Part shown: piece after piece, positions 59,588 to 64,000 of the stretch | Numbering within the stretch: position 1 is the first letter of the stretch | Layout: each line of letters starts with the position of its first letter | Assembly (NCBI GenBank): GCA_029253585.1 | Contig: JAQWZF010000023.1 | Location: 279,849-343,848, forward strand | DNA from: Gammaproteobacteria bacterium | Lineage (GTDB): Bacteria; Pseudomonadota; Gammaproteobacteria; Pseudomonadales; Pseudohongiellaceae | Length of the DNA stretch: 64,000 bases | Direction: 5' to 3' | Notes under the pieces: generated by a model | The model's database searches: none | What the model was told of the DNA's origin: nothing | What the model saw: only the letters and a program-made list of their open reading frames with translations | Made by a program: the position numbers and the translations under genes

Positions 59588-60655
59588 CTAAGATTTTTCT
59601 AACAAACTCTGGAACTGCTGCCATACTTCAATCGGACCATGGGATACAAAGCAAGGAGGTGTGATTTTGAAGGAGTCTCCCCCATACTCTTCGGTAACTC
59701 CCGGACCCGAATAGCTGCAAGTCTTCTTCACACAGGGAGCACAATTTAAACTCGAGTTAAGATGCAACTGATTGTTCCCGAAAGTGCCGGATAGCCCGGG
59801 ATCCGTTGGCCCATAGAGTGAGACTGTAGGCTTCGCCAGTGCAGCAGCCAGATGGCCCAGGCCCGTATCTACGGCGATGACTCCATCGGATTGCTGTATG
59901 TACTGAGCGAGACCGGTCAATGACTGCTGATCCAATACCTCTACCTGCCTGTTACCCTGCGCAATATACTCGGCACGCAATTTTTCTCCTGGATTACCCC
60001 ATGGCAGAAGCACTTTATATCCGGCCTCAGTGCTAATCTGTGCGAGCTGTCGCCAATAAATTTCTGGCCAATGCTTTGTTTGCCAAGTGGTGCCGTGTAG
60101 AAACACTAGCTGCTTGCTAGATTTCTCTATTTTCTCCTGGCTTCCTTCAATTCTGCTCAGGTCAATGCCGTAGTCGATTTGATCTGGGTCGTACTCATAT
60201 TGAAGTGCTCTGGAAAATAATTGTCTGACTCGATCGACTGCGTGTTCAGTCCAGGGAACAGAGTAGACCTTATTATAGAAGAGCGTAGCCATTGGCTCCC
60301 GAATAGTTCGGTTGCTTAACCCGACGGTTAAGCCCTTCGAGAGACGACTAATAAAACCACTCTTAATTAACCCCTGCGCATCGATTACCAAGTCATAGTG
60401 TACGCCCTGTAATGCACGTTTGAACGCACGAAACTCATGACTCATATAAGTCTTTACTATGTTGCACCGCCATCGCCGCAATGCCACAGGTATTACATTC
60501 TGCACAGCCGGGTGCCAACCGGGCACCTCTACGAAGTTTTCCTCAACTACCCAGTCAAACTGAATATCGCTGCGCGCGCGCTGCGCATCGGTAACTGCCG
60601 GAAGCGTGTGTATCACATCACCGAGAGAAGAAACTTTTACTATTAACACTCGCAA
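59588..60655 (-). CDS. waaC: ADP-heptose:LPS heptosyltransferase I
   Basis: GT9 enzyme that adds the first heptose to Kdo. MRVLIVKVSSLGDVIHTLPA is the family start. The nucleotide-binding AVDTGLGHLAAALAKPTVSLYGPTDPG follows, and a Cys-rich C-terminal stretch CAPCVKKTCSYSG is present. It has 355 aa. It overlaps no other gene and lies 39 nt after waaF. Confidence 0.94.
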   Translation of the reverse strand: MRVLIVKVSSLGDVIHTLPAVTDAQRARSDIQFDWVVEENFVEVPGWHPAVQNVIPVALRRWRCNIVKTYMSHEFRAFKRALQGVHYDLVIDAQGLIKSGFISRLSKGLTVGLSNRTIREPMATLFYNKVYSVPWTEHAVDRVRQLFSRALQYEYDPDQIDYGIDLSRIEGSQEKIEKSSKQLVFLHGTTWQTKHWPEIYWRQLAQISTEAGYKVLLPWGNPGEKLRAEYIAQGNRQVEVLDQQSLTGLAQYIQQSDGVIAVDTGLGHLAAALAKPTVSLYGPTDPGLSGTFGNNQLHLNSSLNCAPCVKKTCSYSGPGVTEEYGGDSFKITPPCFVSHGPIEVWQQFQSLLEKS

Positions 60656-60694
60656 TGAACTATCCCTTTTCTATACTCTTTGGTGTCCAGTCTA

Positions 60695-61747
60695 TTACTG
60701 ACTGATGTTTGAGATTGTTAGCTCATCAATAGCGCGTATGGCTATCGCCGGGTCAAGCTCGGTCAGACATTTCTTATGCCCCAGGGGACAATCCCTCTTG
60801 AAGCAAGGCCTACAATCGATATCTGTAAATAGTAGCTTCGACTTACTGTTCAACGGTGGCGTAAAATCAGGCGATGTTGAACCATAAAGTGCAACCACCG
60901 GCTTATCGAGCGCAGCCGCAATATGCATTAAGCCAGAGTCATTAGATATAACGGCATCGGCAACAGAAAGAAGATCTATTGCCTGCGCCAGGCTCGTCAT
61001 TCCCGCCAGACTCACACAACTAAGCCTATGCTCCGGGGAAAGTAATTGAATGACTTCCTTGGCAACCTCAGCATCCTTCTTTGAGCCGAATATCCAAACT
61101 TTCCACCCTTCGTCAATCTTCTTGCTGCAGGCGGTGGCAAAATGCGCGGCTGGCCACTGCTTGGCCTCTCCAAATTCTGCCCCTGGGCAGATTGCCAGTA
61201 TCCGATTCTGCCTATCCAGATCAAAGCTTCTAAGCACCTCTTCAACTGAAACCCTATCCGTGTGTAGCCTAGGCTCGGGAATGGCTGCGGGCGGTTGATT
61301 AGAAGCAGGAAAGGCCAGCGCGGCGAAACGCTGCACCATAAGAGGAAACGCATTCTTATCGAGACGCCGACAATCGCTTAGCAGAATGTTTCGCCACTCC
61401 CCTCTCCAAGCAACTCGATTCACAATCCCTGCATGAAAAGGTATCAATGCCGACTTAAAAGAATTGGGGAGAATAATTGCCCTGGTAAATTGCTCGCCGC
61501 GCAGAGACTTGCCCAATGCGCGACGCTTTCCCAGCCCTAAGTCTCCATGGCCTAACTCCAGACCAAGCCCCTTTTCTACCTCCGGCATTCGATCCAGTAG
61601 TGGTCGAGTCCAATCGGGGGCCAGAACCGCAATCCGACAGCCTGGGAATTCTTGTTTCAGGCACGTGAATAGAGACTGCGCCATCACCATATCGCCAACC
61701 CATGCTGGTCCTATGACCAGAATATTCTCTTGGCTATTTTGCGTCAT
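60695..61747 (-). CDS. waaF: ADP-heptose:LPS heptosyltransferase II
   Basis: GT9 enzyme that adds the second heptose. ILVIGPAWVGDMVMAQSLF is the WaaF start, with ICPGAEFGEAKQWPAAHFA and VISNDSGLMHIAAALDKPV. The C-terminal DCRPCFKRDCPLGHKKCLTEL is typical. It has 350 aa. It heads the minus-strand core operon. Confidence 0.94.
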   Translation of the reverse strand: MTQNSQENILVIGPAWVGDMVMAQSLFTCLKQEFPGCRIAVLAPDWTRPLLDRMPEVEKGLGLELGHGDLGLGKRRALGKSLRGEQFTRAIILPNSFKSALIPFHAGIVNRVAWRGEWRNILLSDCRRLDKNAFPLMVQRFAALAFPASNQPPAAIPEPRLHTDRVSVEEVLRSFDLDRQNRILAICPGAEFGEAKQWPAAHFATACSKKIDEGWKVWIFGSKKDAEVAKEVIQLLSPEHRLSCVSLAGMTSLAQAIDLLSVADAVISNDSGLMHIAAALDKPVVALYGSTSPDFTPPLNSKSKLLFTDIDCRPCFKRDCPLGHKKCLTELDPAIAIRAIDELTISNISQ

Positions 61748-61781
61748 CTAAATCACACTGTTTGATCTGGAGAGGATGTCT

Positions 61782-62315
61782 TCAGTCTCTGTTTTCTGGA
61801 GTAACGCGTAGAATCTCTTTAACGGTCGTAATCCCCGCCGCTACTTTCTGTGCTCCGCTTAGGCGTAGACTTAGCATGCCTTCTTTGTAAGGCTGCGCAC
61901 TGGCGATTTTTACATTTAAAGTACTTACCTCTACAGCTAATATATGGTGCCGCTGAGTGAAGGCATAAGACATCACCTGAGTTACTTCCGCAGCATCAAT
62001 TTTTAATGGATCTATTCGGAAGTATTCTTGGCCTGATTGCGTGCTCAGAGCCATCGTCAGAGACTCTATATCTAGCCTGCGCCCCGGGGACTTTTGATCT
62101 TCGATATGTAGATCGGCTATGTACTGAACTATATGCTTCTCTCGATCTTTAACCGATCGGCGATTGTTGAGTACATAGTCAAAATCTTCTTGTTTAATGC
62201 GCCCATCGGCGAGCAGCCCACTTAGGAAATCCTGTAAATCCAAAAGGGAGTTTTTCTCGCGAGCAGGGCGTTTTACTTCGTCTTTAGCTGTCATGTGATT
62301 CTTCTGCGGCGCCAA
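61782..62315 (-). pseudogene. GspE/PulE-type secretion ATPase with internal deletion
   Basis: The first 143 residues match a GspE N-terminal domain: RIKQEDFDYVL and FRIDPLKIDAAEVTQVMSYA. From about 61887 the frame goes straight into the C-terminal tail, GMLSLRLSGAQKVAAGITTV plus EILRVTP. The whole ATPase core, including Walker A and B and the zinc-binding Cys motif, is missing. Relatives have about 560-600 aa and this has 177. An in-frame deletion of about 400 codons is the simplest reading. No other type II secretion gene is in the window. Confidence 0.8.
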
Positions 62316-62450
62316 ATCATGGTGAGGTGCTCAAGTTTAACCCCGCACCGAGCAAAAACAAACTCTAGGCAGGGCTAATTGGGATTGAGCGCACCGAACA
62401 GCGCACAGATTACGGAGTCAGGGGCTTTCGGAGTGTTTTACCGCCAGATG

Positions 62451-62469
62451 AAAAGGCCAAGAAAGGCCT
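62451..62469 (-). terminator. probable terminator of the M48 protease gene
   Basis: On the minus strand AGGCC pairs with GGCCT around a short loop, followed by TTTT, starting 9 nt after the M48 stop. The stem is only 5 bp, so confidence is moderate. Confidence 0.5.
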
Positions 62470-62477
62470 GGCTCAGC

Positions 62478-63995
62478 TTATTCTACCAGCTTCACCCACT
62501 CACCCTCCTCGGGAGTACCACGGGGATAATAGCCATTGAGAAGACGCAGCGATTCCTCTGGATAATTAGCTATTCGACTTGATTGTGCGACGACAGCAAA
62601 ATCAAAGAATTCGCTGGCCTGTACAAACTTAATCTTCGCTTCCGTTCCTGAAGATGTCTCGCCTTGCTGAATTGCTCTGAAAGATCTAATGGATGCTAGT
62701 AACTCCTCGTCGATCTCATCTATTGAATCTGCATCTGTGATTTCAGCCCTAAAAGTGAAAACCCTTGGGCCGAGGTAGATAGCGGCTATTCTCTGGATGT
62801 TACCTGTCTCTGGCGAGACGGCTACACCGGTATGTCCGAGCAATCGATATTGCTCAAGCTTCTCGGATTTTTGCAGCTGGCTTATCCCCAACTTGTCCCT
62901 AATAAACAGGCGAGGCTCTATATTTTCTTGGATGCGCTGCGCCTCAATACGAATAGTTCCACGCTCAGAGTTGGATGCAGTTACCGTCGTAGTGGTTTCA
63001 TCGATCTGCCACTCTTCAGGAAATACCAAAGTATAACCAAGCAATGCCTGATAGTAGCGGTTTCGCGCATCTTGAGTCTGTGAGCGTTGGCTCTGACCGA
63101 TGACCAACCCATCCAGACTCTCTCTAAATAGCGTATTGTCTGTTTGCGTAATTTCATTTCCAGAGATATCGCTTACTTGAACAATCGTCTGCTGCAGGCG
63201 AGTATCGTTTCGCGGGTGTGTGGCGAATAGGCCATGATAGCCACCGCTATTATTCGAGACTAATCGATTAAAGTCTTCCTGGTTTTTTAATACCGTGATT
63301 ACATCAATCATGGCAGCGGGATCGTATCCAGCTTTAACCAAATATTCTGCCGCGAGGCTATCTGCTTCTAGTTCATTCTCTCTACCGAAGCCGCTCAAAC
63401 CCGTCTGCGCCCAAATTGAAGCTACTTCGCTTATCTGAGAACCAACATAGCCGCTACCGGTTGCAACCGCCGTTACGAATCCACCAACTGTAGCCGCCGT
63501 CTGAGCGATGCGACCTCGTGCCTGTTGTTGAACCGCATGTCTGGCAGTTATGTGCCCGATCTCATGAGATAGTACGGCGGCTAATTCAGCCTCAGAGTTC
63601 ATGAAAGTAAGCAGGCCGCGATTTACATAAATATAGCCGCCAGGTAACGCGAATGCATTGATCTCGGGGCTATCTATTATATTGAATGTATAGTCTAACT
63701 CGGGCCGATGACTGACAGCCGCCGCCTTGTTTCCAACCTCTCTAACATAGGCTAGCAGTACTTCATCTTCCAAAAGCGGCATACTCGCCAAGACTTTCTC
63801 ATGCTCCTCAAGCCCAATTTCTTTTTCTCGACTCTCAGACATTAGAACAAGATTAGCGCTACCCGTGGCAGGATTGACCGCACAGGAAGTAAGAAAGGAA
63901 AGCAGACTTAACGCAATGATTAGGGTCGCTGCCCGGGAAATCCGATTCTTCAGAGTTGATGATTCAGTCAAGCTAGCTGCAGCCAGATTCGTCAT
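62478..63995 (-). CDS. M48-family zinc metalloprotease lipoprotein (BepA/LoiP type)
   Basis: Signal anchor ending in lipobox LTSC (Cys about 38), so an outer-membrane lipoprotein. The zinc motif HEIGH is at 144-148 in LSHEIGHITARHAV, with the third ligand in ENELEADSLAAEY. ATHPRNDTRL follows. The C-terminal half lacks TPR repeats that I can recognise. It has 505 aa. Relatives take part in outer-membrane protein quality control. The start lies 5 nt from the window edge, so its promoter is outside. Confidence 0.85.
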   Translation of the reverse strand: MTNLAAASLTESSTLKNRISRAATLIIALSLLSFLTSCAVNPATGSANLVLMSESREKEIGLEEHEKVLASMPLLEDEVLLAYVREVGNKAAAVSHRPELDYTFNIIDSPEINAFALPGGYIYVNRGLLTFMNSEAELAAVLSHEIGHITARHAVQQQARGRIAQTAATVGGFVTAVATGSGYVGSQISEVASIWAQTGLSGFGRENELEADSLAAEYLVKAGYDPAAMIDVITVLKNQEDFNRLVSNNSGGYHGLFATHPRNDTRLQQTIVQVSDISGNEITQTDNTLFRESLDGLVIGQSQRSQTQDARNRYYQALLGYTLVFPEEWQIDETTTTVTASNSERGTIRIEAQRIQENIEPRLFIRDKLGISQLQKSEKLEQYRLLGHTGVAVSPETGNIQRIAAIYLGPRVFTFRAEITDADSIDEIDEELLASIRSFRAIQQGETSSGTEAKIKFVQASEFFDFAVVAQSSRIANYPEESLRLLNGYYPRGTPEEGEWVKLVE

Positions 63996-64000
63996 GTTGC

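Overview
The window is chromosomal DNA of a free-living-type gammaproteobacterium. The gene orders proC-yggT-yggU-metX-metW-rdgB-hemW, lgt-thyA-folA, ptsP-rppH-HAD and waaA...hldE...waaP-waaG-waaC-waaF are the ones I know from Pseudomonas and related marine lineages. GTG and TTG starts and moderate GC content fit this. I see no rRNA, tRNA, CRISPR array, insertion sequence or prophage. Species assignment is not possible from sequence reading alone.

Layout. 1-8.4 kb (+): proline, methionine and arginine synthesis (proC, metXW, argE, argA), nucleotide clean-up (rdgB), heme chaperone (hemW) and pterin recycling (phhB). 8.4-10.6 kb (-): lgt-thyA-folA, which makes dTMP and recycles folate. 10.7-13.1 kb (+): an NRDE protein followed by three consecutive broken genes (paiB, encapsulin-type ferritin, beta-carbonic anhydrase). 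13.2-17.1 kb: PTS-Ntr enzyme I (ptsP), rppH and a HAD phosphatase. 17.1-22.9 kb: an imelysin-like lipoprotein, GcvR, DNA polymerase II, a Tat-exported sulfite-oxidase-type molybdoenzyme and a PspB-like peptide. 22.9-30.4 kb is a degenerate accessory stretch with many broken genes (SRPBCC, EcsC, TraB/GumN, PilZ, unknowns) between a few intact small genes (slyD, an HTH gene, a SutA-like peptide, DUF6164). 30.4-31.0 kb holds no protein gene but has a good sigma70 promoter, a strong terminator and nested hairpins, so it is a candidate small RNA. 31-37.3 kb: lhr, lepB and a peroxiredoxin-like gene whose first CxxC cysteine codon is TGA. 37.5-44.6 kb: a DUF5916 outer-membrane-type protein and the glycine cleavage operon gcvT-gcvH-gcvP. 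45-61.7 kb: pepQ and the LPS inner-core region (waaA, hldE, an LpxL-type acyltransferase, carbamoyltransferase, sugar kinases, waaP, waaG, waaC, waaF). 61.8-64 kb: an internally deleted GspE relic and an M48 lipoprotein protease.

Two observations stand out. First, the gene at 36689-37276 reads as a selenoprotein: TGA lies exactly at the redox-active cysteine, a perfect 6-bp hairpin follows at the spacing of a bacterial SECIS, the rest of the frame is clean and a terminator follows it. Second, the RNA candidate at about 30774-31015 contains a 13-nt exact complement of the 16S rRNA 3' tail folded into a hairpin.

The window also holds at least nine genes broken by nonsense codons, homopolymer contractions, a 5-bp tandem duplication or a large in-frame deletion. 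All long housekeeping genes (lhr, gcvP, polB, ptsP) are intact. This points to ongoing loss of accessory functions rather than poor sequence, although sequencing error at homopolymers cannot be excluded for individual lesions.
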